DNA of 64,000 nt from Austwickia chelonae (GTDB taxonomy: Bacteria; Actinomycetota; Actinomycetes; Actinomycetales; Dermatophilaceae): NCBI RefSeq assembly GCF_003391095.1, contig NZ_CP031447.1:434001-498000 (forward strand), in the 5' to 3' direction. Below are positions 43,466-52,250 of this stretch, in pieces. The translations under genes and the position numbers were made by a program. Numbering within the stretch: position 1 is the first letter of the stretch; every line of letters starts with the position of its first letter. The notes beneath the pieces are model-generated. The model searched no databases. It worked only from the letters and a program-made list of their open reading frames with translations, and was not told the origin of the DNA.

Positions 43466-44212
43466 ATGACAGCCGGTGCGGCGGTCACCGAACGACCGGG
43501 GGAGCCGAGTCAGCTCGCTCGGGTCCGTCGGGCTCGAAGGATCCATCGTCTTCTGCGGGAACGCTATCCGGATGCCCATTGCGAACTCGATTTCGCGGAT
43601 CCTTTCCAGCTGTTGGTCGCCACGGTGCTGTCCGCCCAGACCACCGATGTCCGGGTCAACAGCGTCACGCCGACCTTGTTCGCCGCATATCCTGATGCCG
43701 CCGCGCTGGCCGCAGCTGAGCGGACTGAGTTGGAGGAGATCATCCGGCCCATCGGTTTCCACCGGAACAAGGCCGATGCCCTGCTGAGACTGTCGGCGGA
43801 ACTCCTCGCCCGACACGACGGTCGGGTGCCGGGCTGCCAGAAGGAGCTCGTCGCACTCCCCGGCGTCGGACGCAAGACCGCCAATGTCGTCCTGGGGGAG
43901 GCCTACGGCGTCCCAGGTATCACCGTCGACACCCACCTCGGACGATTGGCGCGCCGGTTCGGATGGACCACGGCCGAGGACCCGGTCGTGGTCGAGACCG
44001 AGGTGGGGGAATTCTTCCCCCGCAAGGAGTGGACCATGCTCTCGCACACGCTGATCTGCCACGGTCGGCGCACCTGCCACGCCCGCCGTCCGGCTTGTGG
44101 CGCCTGCACGGTGGCAACATTCTGCCCGTCCCACGGGGTGGGGGAAACCGACCCGGTGAAAGCCGCTGCACTGGTGAAACCGGGCCCGGCCGCCACCGGG
44201 GCTCCGGCGTGA
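43466..44212 (+). CDS. nth: Endonuclease III (DNA glycosylase/AP lyase)
   Basis: This 248-residue repair enzyme removes oxidised pyrimidines. The helix-hairpin-helix [14 protein letters not shown] includes the catalytic lysine, [13 protein letters not shown] holds the catalytic aspartate, and the [4Fe-4S] cysteines follow the C-x6-C-x2-C-x5-C pattern in [17 protein letters not shown]. The ATG at 43466 follows GAGGGGGAGA. Its stop overlaps a tiny reading frame as GTGA. Crp lies divergently upstream. Confidence 0.96.
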   Translation: MTAGAAVTERPGEPSQLARVRRARRIHRLLRERYPDAHCELDFADPFQLLVATVLSAQTTDVRVNSVTPTLFAAYPDAAALAAAERTELEEIIRPIGFHRNKADALLRLSAELLARHDGRVPGCQKELVALPGVGRKTANVVLGEAYGVPGITVDTHLGRLARRFGWTTAEDPVVVETEVGEFFPRKEWTMLSHTLICHGRRTCHARRPACGACTVATFCPSHGVGETDPVKAAALVKPGPAATGAPA

Positions 44213-44280
44213 CGAACGTGCTGAAGCCGTCCATCGAGTTCCTGTCGGAATTCTCGCGACCTGCCCGGACGTTCCGGTGA
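44209..44280 (+). CDS. 23-codon ORF overlapping nth and NUDIX genes
   Basis: GTG at 44209 overlaps the nth stop (GTGA) and the TGA at 44278-44280 overlaps the GTG start of the next gene in the same way. The peptide reads [23 protein letters not shown] when started with Met. In M. tuberculosis a thioredoxin-like gene (Rv3673c) lies at this point. It may be only a translational bridge or a remnant of that gene; real expression is unproven. Confidence 0.3.
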   Translation: MTNVLKPSIEFLSEFSRPARTFR

Positions 44281-45005
44281 GCAGGGCCGCGGTCACTCTT
44301 CCGGCCGGCCCGGCCCGGCCGGGCGGGCCCCCCTCCTGGATGGGCGAGGTCCTCCTCGCCATACGATCAAAGGAAGCAGATTATTTCTCCAGACACAGGC
44401 CCCCGCCCCGACGACGTGGGAGGACTGCGGCTGTGCTGATGCTCTACGGTCCTCATCCGGGCGGTGGGGAGGACGTCGTCCTGACTCAACGCGCCGCTCA
44501 CCTGCGTAGCCATGCCGGTCAGGTCTCTTTTCCCGGCGGGCAGATCGATGTCGATGACGAGGGGCCGGTCGACGCAGCGTTGCGGGAGGCTCGCGAAGAG
44601 ATCGGGTTGAACCCCTCAGGGGTGCAGATCCTGGGCCAGCTGCCCGAGCTCTTCCTGTCCGCGTCGAATTCGTCGGTGACTCCCGTGCTGGGGTGGTGGG
44701 ATCGGCCCTCGCCGGTCTCCGCGTACAGCGCGGAGGAGGTGGCGCGGGTGGTGCGGGTCTCCGTCAAGGAGCTCACCACTCCACAGAACCGTTTCACCGC
44801 TGTCCACCCGAGCGGATACCGTTCGCCGGCCTACGTTGTCGACGGCCTGTTCATCTGGGGATTCACTGCGGCTCTGTTGACCGCGACTCTCGACCTGGCC
44901 GGGATCGACCCCGGCGGGTGGGATCCCGCGGTCGAACGTGAGGTGCCCCGGCAGGGGTTGCCCGCTTCGACCGATCACATCCGGACCACGGAGGAGACCC
45001 GGTGA
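44277..45005 (+). CDS. NUDIX CoA-pyrophosphatase-type hydrolase
   Basis: This 242-residue enzyme has a full Nudix box, GGQIDVDDEGPVDAALREAREEIGL, preceded by HAGQVSFPGG, the wording of the CoA/peroxisomal (UPF0035) subgroup that hydrolyses CoA to 4-phosphopantetheine and 3',5'-ADP. GTG start overlaps the 23-codon frame. It is followed by the marP gene with a 4-base GTGA overlap. The order nth, NUDIX, marP equals Rv3674c, Rv3672c, Rv3671c. Confidence 0.88.
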   Translation: MSRAAVTLPAGPARPGGPPSWMGEVLLAIRSKEADYFSRHRPPPRRRGRTAAVLMLYGPHPGGGEDVVLTQRAAHLRSHAGQVSFPGGQIDVDDEGPVDAALREAREEIGLNPSGVQILGQLPELFLSASNSSVTPVLGWWDRPSPVSAYSAEEVARVVRVSVKELTTPQNRFTAVHPSGYRSPAYVVDGLFIWGFTAALLTATLDLAGIDPGGWDPAVEREVPRQGLPASTDHIRTTEETR

Positions 45006-46207
45006 ACGTCGGTGTCGTACTGGACATCCTGTTGTTGCTCCTGCTGGCTTCGGGCGCCTTGGCCGGTTATCGCCGAGGCCTCTTGGTGACCTTCGTGTCC
45101 GCGGCGGGTTTCCTCGTCGGGGCGGCACTCGGGTTGTGGTTGTTGCCGGGATATGTGGCCTTGTGGGTGCCGGACTCACCCGCGGCTTTCCGGCCTGCCG
45201 TCCTGGTCGGAGGAACGCTCTTCCTGGCTCTGGTCGTGCAAGGACTGTTCGTCAAGGTCGTCGCGCAGATCGCCCACGGCTTGGACCGGTCCAGGTTGGG
45301 TGTCGTCGACTCGGTGCTGGGCGCGGTACTCACTGTCGTGGTCACTTCGGCGACAGCGTGGTTCACCGTCGGGGTGTTGCGGGTGGTCGTGCCGGGGGAG
45401 CTGGCCAGGGGAATCGGGCAGTCGAGGGTGGTCGCGGCCATCGACTCGGCGATGCCGGCCACCAGCGAGCAAGTGCTCGGCGAGGTCAAGACGACACTCG
45501 ACGCCTACGGCTTCCCCCGGGTGTTCTCCACCATCGGTGCCGAACCGATCCGGCCTGTCGCCGGGGTGGATCCGTCCGTGGCGACTTCCCCGGCGATCCA
45601 GAAGGCGGTGAACTCGGTGCTGCGGATCGATGCCTCGGCCCCGGCCTGTTCCCGGTCGCAGGAGGGCACCGGATGGGTCTATTCCCCGGGCATGGTCGTC
45701 ACCAATGCCCACGTCGTCGCGGGGTCGAAGAATGTGCGGGTGAGAACAGGGAACAGTTCGTTGCCGGCGAAGGTGGTGGCCTTCGATGCCAAGCGTGATT
45801 TGGCCGTCCTCTCGGTCAACAACCTGCGGCACCAACCTTTGCCACTGGGGCGCTCCTTGGAGAACGGGGAGTCTGCCGTGGTCGCCGGGTATCCGCTGGG
45901 GGGCCCGTTGAAGGTCGATGCCGCCCGGATCAGGGAGATCCTGGAAGCACACGGTGACGACATCTATGGCAGCAGTCCGGTGCAGCGTCAGGTGTACTCG
46001 TTGCTGGCGACGGTCCGCCCCGGTAACTCCGGAGGGCCGCTGCTCGCACCGGACGGGAGCGTCGCCGGGGTGGTCTTCGCACGTTCACTCGATGACAAGG
46101 AGACCGGATACGCCTTGACCCTGGAGGAGGCCCGGCCGGTTCTGAAGAGCGTGAACCGTCAGTCCCCGGAGGTCAGCACCGGAAATTGCACGAAGACCGG
46201 TGGCTGA
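45002..46207 (+). CDS. marP: MarP-like membrane serine protease (CvpA + trypsin-like)
   Basis: This 401-residue protein has four N-terminal membrane helices (about residues 1-130, CvpA/colicin V production type) and an extracellular chymotrypsin-like domain. The triad is visible: histidine in VTNAHVV, aspartate in KRDLAVLSV, serine in PGNSGGP. Two cysteines outside the core (ACSRSQ near 217 and GNCTKT at the end) could form the disulfide reported for MarP. In M. tuberculosis MarP keeps cytoplasmic pH in acid. It is the last gene of this operon. Confidence 0.93.
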   Translation: MNVGVVLDILLLLLLASGALAGYRRGLLVTFVSAAGFLVGAALGLWLLPGYVALWVPDSPAAFRPAVLVGGTLFLALVVQGLFVKVVAQIAHGLDRSRLGVVDSVLGAVLTVVVTSATAWFTVGVLRVVVPGELARGIGQSRVVAAIDSAMPATSEQVLGEVKTTLDAYGFPRVFSTIGAEPIRPVAGVDPSVATSPAIQKAVNSVLRIDASAPACSRSQEGTGWVYSPGMVVTNAHVVAGSKNVRVRTGNSSLPAKVVAFDAKRDLAVLSVNNLRHQPLPLGRSLENGESAVVAGYPLGGPLKVDAARIREILEAHGDDIYGSSPVQRQVYSLLATVRPGNSGGPLLAPDGSVAGVVFARSLDDKETGYALTLEEARPVLKSVNRQSPEVSTGNCTKTGG

Positions 46208-46251
46208 GGGCCGACCTCGGACGGACAGCAGAGGGGGTCGGAAGAACGCCG

Positions 46252-46290
46252 GAGGCCCGTCTCCAGTCGTGTGACGGGGAGGCGGGCCTC
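46252..46290. terminator. Hairpin between marP and convergent holin-like gene
   Basis: GAGGCCCGTCTCC (46252-46264) pairs with GGGAGGCGGGCCTC (to 46290) over 13 bases with one wobble and a loop of about 13 bases. It ends 23 bases before the convergent gene. Confidence 0.6.
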
Positions 46291-46313
46291 TGGGGGGCGG
46301 ACACGTAACCGGA

Positions 46314-46772
46314 TCAGCCCTGGGCGGCCTTCTTCACGACCTCGACCGTCTCCTTGGAGGTCACGATCGTCCGTTCCGGCTTGCCCTTGACCTTGCTCAG
46401 CTGATTCTTGCCGATCACCGCGGCGATGGCGGCGCCGATGAAGAGGATCACTGCGACGATCAGGTAGCCCGCCCAGACAGGCAGCCATACCGCGATCGTC
46501 CGGGCGAAGGAGTGCAGCAGGAAGATCAGGCCGAGGAAGGCGAAGACCCCAGCGACCACGAAGAAGGCGGCGCCCATGCCACCTTTCTTGGCGTCGGCCG
46601 TCACCTCCGACTTGGCGAGCTGGATCTCCTTTCGAATGAGGGTGGACACGTCCTCCAGGACGTCGTGGACGAGTGCCCCGATGGTCGGTTCGTACTCCCT
46701 GGCGGCAACCCGCCCGGCAGCCGAGGAGGACTCATGCGCGGGAGTTCGTCCCTCAGGGTTGGCGATCGCCAT
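46314..46772 (-). CDS. Phage-holin-family (PF07332-like) membrane protein
   Basis: This 152-residue protein has an N-terminal amphipathic, charged segment (PTIGALVHDVLEDVSTLIRKEIQLAKSEV) and two membrane helices (GAAFFVVAGVFAFLGLIFLL and YLIVAVILFIGAAIAAVI), the layout of the actinobacterial holin-3-6 family. Rv3669 is the counterpart, near marP. The true function is unknown; membrane-stress or cell-envelope roles are suggested but unproven. The ATG at 46772 follows AGGAGG at optimal distance. Confidence 0.8.
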   Translation of the reverse strand: MAIANPEGRTPAHESSSAAGRVAAREYEPTIGALVHDVLEDVSTLIRKEIQLAKSEVTADAKKGGMGAAFFVVAGVFAFLGLIFLLHSFARTIAVWLPVWAGYLIVAVILFIGAAIAAVIGKNQLSKVKGKPERTIVTSKETVEVVKKAAQG

Positions 46773-47105
46773 GGATTGTTCCCTCCTCACGGGCCTGCAC
46801 GGCCCGGCGAATATGTTCGTTCATGACGATAGCGAGTGCAGTGCTTCGGGGCCTCCCCGATACCGCGACTCGCTGGCCGTCCGACCGGATCTGCGCTTCT
46901 GGTCCGATCCTCCGATCAGAAGTTACCCAGCCGAAGGCCATTCTCCCGCCTCCGTGGCTACTTCGTTATCCCCCAAGGTCCTTGAACTGCTTTCTGCTCT
47001 GGGTCGGCAGGCCGCGGGATGACCTCTCGGGGCATGATGGACAGGGCGGCCATGGCTCCGGAGGCACGCTGGACGACGACGTGAGCACACCAGGAGGGGT
47101 TCCGT
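46773..47105. other. Intergenic region between holin-like and pfk genes
   Basis: This divergent region holds both promoters; AGGAGGGG at the right end serves the phosphofructokinase. No reading frame here has family features, and I see no notable repeat. Confidence 0.4.
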
Positions 47106-49454
47106 ATGTCCGAGCAATCCGTACCGGCTTCTGCAGGAGTGGAGGCAGATCCCGGGGACGATCTCTCGTCAGAGGCCCCTGCGAAGGGAGCGACAGCTGC
47201 CCGAATAGGGGTCCTGACCAGTGGTGGAGACGCTCAAGGGATGAATGCCGCAGTGCGTGCGGTAGTGCGGACCGGGATCCATCTGGGCGTCGAGGTCTAC
47301 GCGATCACCGAGGGATGGCAGGGCGCGGTCGACGGTGGCGACGGCATCCGTCCGATGGACTGGGAGGATGTCAGCAATATCCTCAACAGCGGGGGGACGA
47401 TCATCGGGACCGCTCGCTGCCAGGAGTTCCGCGGACGGGAGGGGCAGCTCAAGGCGGCTCGAAATCTGTTGGCCCACGGCATCGACCGTCTGGTCGTCAT
47501 CGGAGGCGACGGGTCGCTCACCGGCACGAACGAGTTCCGGCGCAATTGGCCGGGGCTCGTCGAAGAACTGGTGGGGCGGGGGGAGATCGATCCGGAGACG
47601 GCGGCCGCACATCCGTCGTTGATGATCGCCGGCCTGGTGGGTTCCATCGACAACGACATGGTCGGTACCGATATGACGATCGGGGCCGACTCGGCTCTGC
47701 ACCGGATCGTCGATGCTATCGACTCGATTTCCTCCACTGCAGCCTCCCACCAGCGGAGCTTCGTCGTCGAGGTGATGGGACGACACTGCGGCTACTTGCC
47801 GTTGATGGCGGCCATCGCCGGCGGCTGCGACTATGTGTTCATCCCGGAGAACCCACCCGAGGACGGATGGGAGGAGGACCTGTGCACCAAGTTGCGGGCC
47901 GGGCGTGCCGCCGGGCGGCGGGATTCGATGGTCCTGGTCGCCGAGGGTGCCCAGGACCGTCACGGCAGTCCGATCAAGGCCGAGCGGGTCAAGGAAGTTC
48001 TGGCCGAACAGCTCGGTGAAGACACCCGGGTCACCATCCTCGGGCATGTCCAACGTGGCGGCAGCCCCAGCGCGTACGACCGATGGATGTCCACCCTGCT
48101 GGGGTACGCCGCAGTGCACGAGGTGCTGGAGGCCACCGCTGATTCCACCGCGCACGTGCTCGGGGTCCGCCACAACCGGATCGCGCGCATTCCCTTGGTC
48201 GAATCGGTGGCGGCGACACGGGCCGTGGCCGATCACATCGCTGCCGGTGACTACGAGAAGGCGATGGCCGCTCGTGGGGGTAGCTTCCGGCGGATGGTCG
48301 ACGTCTTCGCCACGATGAGCAGGCCGCCGACCGACGAGGACAACGCTCGGGTTCATCACGGTGCGAAACGGGTCGCGATCATGCACGTCGGTGGGCTCGC
48401 TCCGGGGATGAACACTGCGGCTCGGGCCGCTGTCCGTCTCGGCATCGACGCCGGGCTCGACATGGTCGGTGTGTACGGCTCGTTCAAGGGTCTTCTCGAC
48501 GGGGACATCCGCCCGTTGTGTTGGGGAGACGCCGAGGGGTGGGTCGGTGACGGAGGCGCTGAGCTGGGAACCCGGCGCACGGTGCCCGGTATCGAGCATC
48601 TTTACTCCATCGGTCGGGCGATCGAGAAACACGAGATCGATGCCCTGCTGCTCATCGGCGGGTACGACGCCTACGAGGCTGCCGCCCTACTGGTCCGGGA
48701 GCGTGAACGCTATCCTGCGTTCGCGATGCCGATCGTCTGCGTGCCGGCGACCATCGACAACAACTGCCCCGGTGCGGAATTGTCCATCGGGGCGGACACG
48801 GCGTTGAACAATGTCGTGTGGGCGATGGATCGGATCAAGCAGTCGGCATCGGCGGCGCGGCGGTGTTTCGTCGTGGAGACGATGGGGCGTCGATGCGGCT
48901 ACTTGGCGTTGATGTCCGGTCTCGCCGGTGGCGCCGAACGGGTGTATCTGCACGAAGAGGGCATCACCCTGTCCGATCTGCAAGGTGATGTCGAGCGGAT
49001 GTTGGAGGCCTTCCGCGGCGGGCGACGTCTCTTCCTGGCCGTCCGGAACGAGGAGGCCTCGGAGATGTACACCACCGATTTCCTGGCACGTCTGTTCGAA
49101 CAGGAGGGGGCCGATCTGTTCGACGTGCGCCAGGCCGTACTGGGGCATCTCCAGCAGGGCGGCAGCCCGTCGGCTTTCGACCGGCTGCTGGCCACGAGGC
49201 TTGTCCAGGAAGCGATCGACGACCTGGCAGGTCAGCTGAAAGCTGGGACGGCTGAAGGTCGTTATCTGGGATACATGGTGGGGGAGACGCAGCGTCGGCC
49301 GCTGGCTCATTTCGATGAGGATGTCGACCGGGCGAACCGTCGTCCACGTGAACAGTGGTGGCTTGCCTTGCAGCCCGCCGTCACCGCGGTGACCGAGCCC
49401 CAGTCGCGGCCTGGCGAGACCGTGGTCCCGGTGCTTCCTGTCGAGCCACTCTGA
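47106..49454 (+). CDS. pfkA: Tandem (eukaryote-like) 6-phosphofructokinase
   Basis: This 782-residue enzyme contains two phosphofructokinase units in one chain, the form known from fungi and animals rather than the usual ~320-residue bacterial enzyme. The N-terminal unit has an intact ATP loop (VVIGGDGSLTG) and catalytic VGSIDNDMVGTDMTIG, and wording such as GRHCGYLPLMAAIAGG close to eukaryotic enzymes. In the C-terminal unit the ATP loop is changed to LIGGYDAYEA and the active site to ATIDNNCPGAELSIG, so that half is probably regulatory. It phosphorylates fructose 6-phosphate in glycolysis. The gene stands alone and has AGGAGGGG before its ATG. Confidence 0.93.
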   Translation: MSEQSVPASAGVEADPGDDLSSEAPAKGATAARIGVLTSGGDAQGMNAAVRAVVRTGIHLGVEVYAITEGWQGAVDGGDGIRPMDWEDVSNILNSGGTIIGTARCQEFRGREGQLKAARNLLAHGIDRLVVIGGDGSLTGTNEFRRNWPGLVEELVGRGEIDPETAAAHPSLMIAGLVGSIDNDMVGTDMTIGADSALHRIVDAIDSISSTAASHQRSFVVEVMGRHCGYLPLMAAIAGGCDYVFIPENPPEDGWEEDLCTKLRAGRAAGRRDSMVLVAEGAQDRHGSPIKAERVKEVLAEQLGEDTRVTILGHVQRGGSPSAYDRWMSTLLGYAAVHEVLEATADSTAHVLGVRHNRIARIPLVESVAATRAVADHIAAGDYEKAMAARGGSFRRMVDVFATMSRPPTDEDNARVHHGAKRVAIMHVGGLAPGMNTAARAAVRLGIDAGLDMVGVYGSFKGLLDGDIRPLCWGDAEGWVGDGGAELGTRRTVPGIEHLYSIGRAIEKHEIDALLLIGGYDAYEAAALLVRERERYPAFAMPIVCVPATIDNNCPGAELSIGADTALNNVVWAMDRIKQSASAARRCFVVETMGRRCGYLALMSGLAGGAERVYLHEEGITLSDLQGDVERMLEAFRGGRRLFLAVRNEEASEMYTTDFLARLFEQEGADLFDVRQAVLGHLQQGGSPSAFDRLLATRLVQEAIDDLAGQLKAGTAEGRYLGYMVGETQRRPLAHFDEDVDRANRRPREQWWLALQPAVTAVTEPQSRPGETVVPVLPVEPL

Positions 49455-49572
49455 GGTTCCGGATCGGCCGGGCACGGTGTGTGGCTGTGCTGCGCCTCCG
49501 GCCGAGGACCCCGTCCACGGTTGGGGGCGCAGCCCTTTGCCTCAGGTGCTGCCCTGAGCGCGCACACGCATG

Positions 49573-50511
49573 CTAGCGGGTCACCTCCAGAACGACCTTG
49601 CCCCGAGCATGGCCCCCCTCGACGAGCCGGTGCGCGTGCGCGGCCTCCGACAAGGGCAGCACCTGCCCGACCTCGACGGTGAGCCGGCCATCAGCCACCC
49701 GCTCGGCCAAGGCCGCCAAGCGGGAAGGGTCCGGAGCGATCAGGGGCACGGACACCTCGATGCCGCGCTCCCGCGCCGGTCCCAGATCCGCCAAGGACGG
49801 CAGGATCACCAGACGGCCGCCGTCCTTCAGGTGATCCATCGACGGCCCGTAAGTGCCGAAGTAGACGCCGTCGACGATCACCTCGGGGCGAGGCGTCGCC
49901 GTCGTGAAATCCTCACGGGTGTAATCGACGTGCACCGCACCCATCGACTCCACCAGTTCACGCTTGCCCGCACTCGCGGTGGCGTACACCGTGGCACCGG
50001 CCTCCACCGCCAATTGGACGACGAACTGCCCGACGCCACCGGCGCCCCCGTGCACCAGAACGGTCTCACCGGCGGAGACCTTCGCCAGATCGTGCACAGC
50101 CGTCCACGCGGTCAGCCCCGCCAGCGCCGTCCCGGCCAACCGGTGGTCCTCGGCTCCCTCCGGTGCGGGGGACAGACAATCGGCCGGAAGCACCACCTGC
50201 TCGGCGTAACAGCCTCCGCGATGCCGGAGCGGTGCCATCCCGAAGACCCGGGTGCCCACCGCGAGACCACTGCCCTCGCCGGCGGCCTCCACGACCCCGC
50301 AGCACTCGCGACCGAGCACCAACGGGAAGTCGTCCGGCCCGAAGTCCTTCACCAGCCCGGAAGAACCGTCCCGGATCTTGTAGTCCAGTGGGTTCACCCC
50401 GGCAGCGGTGACCCGTACTCGGACTTCGCCCGGGCCTGGCTCGGCCACCGGGAGATCGACGACATGCATTTCTTCGGGCGACCCGAAACGGTCGATGGCT
50501 ACGGCGCGCAT
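49573..50511 (-). CDS. Zinc-free quinone oxidoreductase (MDR/alcohol dehydrogenase superfamily)
   Basis: This 312-residue NAD(P)H-dependent reductase shows the GroES-like N-terminus (VTAAGVNPLDYKIRDGSS, PLVLGRECCGVVEAAG) and the nucleotide motif VHGGAGGVGQFVVQLA. Structural zinc cysteines are lacking, as in quinone oxidoreductases. Start ATG 50511 begins at the conserved MRAVAI. It is single, divergent from the NCS1 permease. Confidence 0.88.
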   Translation of the reverse strand: MRAVAIDRFGSPEEMHVVDLPVAEPGPGEVRVRVTAAGVNPLDYKIRDGSSGLVKDFGPDDFPLVLGRECCGVVEAAGEGSGLAVGTRVFGMAPLRHRGGCYAEQVVLPADCLSPAPEGAEDHRLAGTALAGLTAWTAVHDLAKVSAGETVLVHGGAGGVGQFVVQLAVEAGATVYATASAGKRELVESMGAVHVDYTREDFTTATPRPEVIVDGVYFGTYGPSMDHLKDGGRLVILPSLADLGPARERGIEVSVPLIAPDPSRLAALAERVADGRLTVEVGQVLPLSEAAHAHRLVEGGHARGKVVLEVTR

Positions 50512-50748
50512 GTTCGCAGTCTGCCAGGAAGGTCCGGTGCAGGGTCGCCCCAGGACCCCGGGGAGCTGAATCGGGAACAGCTCGAGAAGAAGCTTTTTCG
50601 TGTCGAGCGAGGGGCGGCGGCCATGGATCGTTCCTGGTCGACGTATGCGATTCGATGCGGCAACGTGCACACTACGTCAGTGACCGACGACAGGGACGTC
50701 ACCCGGGAGCGCTGATCCCGCCGCCTCTGTTCACCTTCAGGAGGACCC

Positions 50749-52212
50749 ATGAACGCTGCCCCCTCCGGCGTGGAACGCCGCAGCATCGACGTCATTCCCG
50801 CTGGTGAACGACATGGGCGGCCGATGAGTCAGTTCACCCTGTGGTTCGGTGCGAACATGCAGATCACGGCGTTGGTCGACGGTGCCTTGGCCGTCGTCTT
50901 CGGCGCGGACGCGCTGTGGGCCATCATCGGTCTCACCCTCGGGAACATCCTCGGTGGCGCGGTCATGGCCTTGCACTCGGCCCAGGGGCCTCGGCTGGGT
51001 CTGCCGCAGATGATCTCCAGCCGGGCACAGTTCGGCGTGGTCGGGGCGATCATCCCTCTCGTGCTGGTGGTCCTGATGTACCTGGGCTTCGCCTCGACCG
51101 GAACAGTGCTCTCCGGGCAGGCCATCAACCGCATGGTCGGCGCGACGTCCCCGGCCTTCGGCATCGTGGTCTTCGGTGTCATCACTGCGGTGGTGGCCAT
51201 CGTCGGATACCGGTGGATCCACGCGCTGGGGCGGATCGCGACGGTCACCGGCATCCTGGGATGGCTGTGGCTGGCATACAAACTGTTCACCTCCCATGAC
51301 GTGGCCTCCTTCTTCGCGGCGCCCTCGTTCAACATCGTGACTTTCCTGCTGGCCACCTCCTTGGGTGCCGGATGGCAGCTCACGTACGGCCCCTACGTGG
51401 CCGACTACTCGCGGTACCTGCCGCAGGACACCCCCGATCGGGTGACCTTCTGGGCGACCTTCTCCGGCAGCGTGCTCGGTTCGTCGTGGTCGATGGCCCT
51501 GGGCGTGCTCATCGCGTCGGTGCCCGGGTCGGGCTTCCTGAAGAACCAGGTCGGCTTCCTGGGTGATCTCTCCGGCGGGGGAACCATCGCGATCGTGCTC
51601 TACCTGGTCATCGTGATCGGCAAGCTCACCGTCAACACCCTGAACGCCTACGGCGGTTCGATGACGATGCTGACCACGGTGTCCGCCTTCCAACGTTCGG
51701 CGGTGATCCCGGCGATGTGGCGGGCGATCTGGATCTGCGTGTTCATCGTCGCCTCGGTCCTGGTGGCCCTGCTGGCCAGCGCCGACTTCCTCAACAACTT
51801 CAAGAACTTCGTCCTGGTGCTGCTGATGGTGTTCACCCCGTGGAGCGCCATCAACCTGGTCGACTACTACCTGGTCAGCCGGGAACGGGTCGACATCCCG
51901 GCGCTGTACGACCCGAAGGGCCGCTACGGTGCCTGGAACTGGCCGACACTGGCGATCTACTCGCTCGGCGTGCTCGCCCAGATCCCCTTCCTCGCCCAGA
52001 CGATGTACACCGGTCCGTTGACGAAGATGCTCGGCGGCACCGACATCTCCTGGATCGTCGGTCTGTTCCTCACCGCAGCCGTCTACTACCCGGTGGCGAA
52101 ACGGACCCAGGACGTGCCTGAACAGATGATCTTCCCGGTTGGATCGGATCTGGGTGCCGAGGAGCCCGCGCCCGTCGGTAATACCCCGGACGAGAAGCTC
52201 ACCCAGAGCTGA
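50749..52212 (+). CDS. NCS1-family purine/cytosine (nucleobase) permease
   Basis: This 487-residue transporter has about 12 hydrophobic helices and NCS1 wording such as FTLWFGANMQITALVDGALAVVFG near the N-terminus, GLPQMISSRAQFG, and NFVLVLLMVFTPWSAINLVDYYLV. NCS1 members import cytosine, purines, allantoin or related compounds by proton or sodium symport. No metabolic genes next to it identify the substrate. A good RBS, AGGAGG, precedes the ATG. Confidence 0.9.
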   Translation: MNAAPSGVERRSIDVIPAGERHGRPMSQFTLWFGANMQITALVDGALAVVFGADALWAIIGLTLGNILGGAVMALHSAQGPRLGLPQMISSRAQFGVVGAIIPLVLVVLMYLGFASTGTVLSGQAINRMVGATSPAFGIVVFGVITAVVAIVGYRWIHALGRIATVTGILGWLWLAYKLFTSHDVASFFAAPSFNIVTFLLATSLGAGWQLTYGPYVADYSRYLPQDTPDRVTFWATFSGSVLGSSWSMALGVLIASVPGSGFLKNQVGFLGDLSGGGTIAIVLYLVIVIGKLTVNTLNAYGGSMTMLTTVSAFQRSAVIPAMWRAIWICVFIVASVLVALLASADFLNNFKNFVLVLLMVFTPWSAINLVDYYLVSRERVDIPALYDPKGRYGAWNWPTLAIYSLGVLAQIPFLAQTMYTGPLTKMLGGTDISWIVGLFLTAAVYYPVAKRTQDVPEQMIFPVGSDLGAEEPAPVGNTPDEKLTQS

Positions 52213-52216
52213 GACC

Positions 52217-52247
52217 CGGTGGGGGCGGCGAACCACCGCCCCCACCG
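52217..52247. terminator. Hairpin between permease and convergent acs
   Basis: CGGTGGGGGCGG and CCGCCCCCACCG pair perfectly over 12 bases with a 7-base loop, 5 bases after the permease stop and 3 bases before the end of acs. It can serve both genes. Confidence 0.7.
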
Positions 52248-52250
52248 ACC

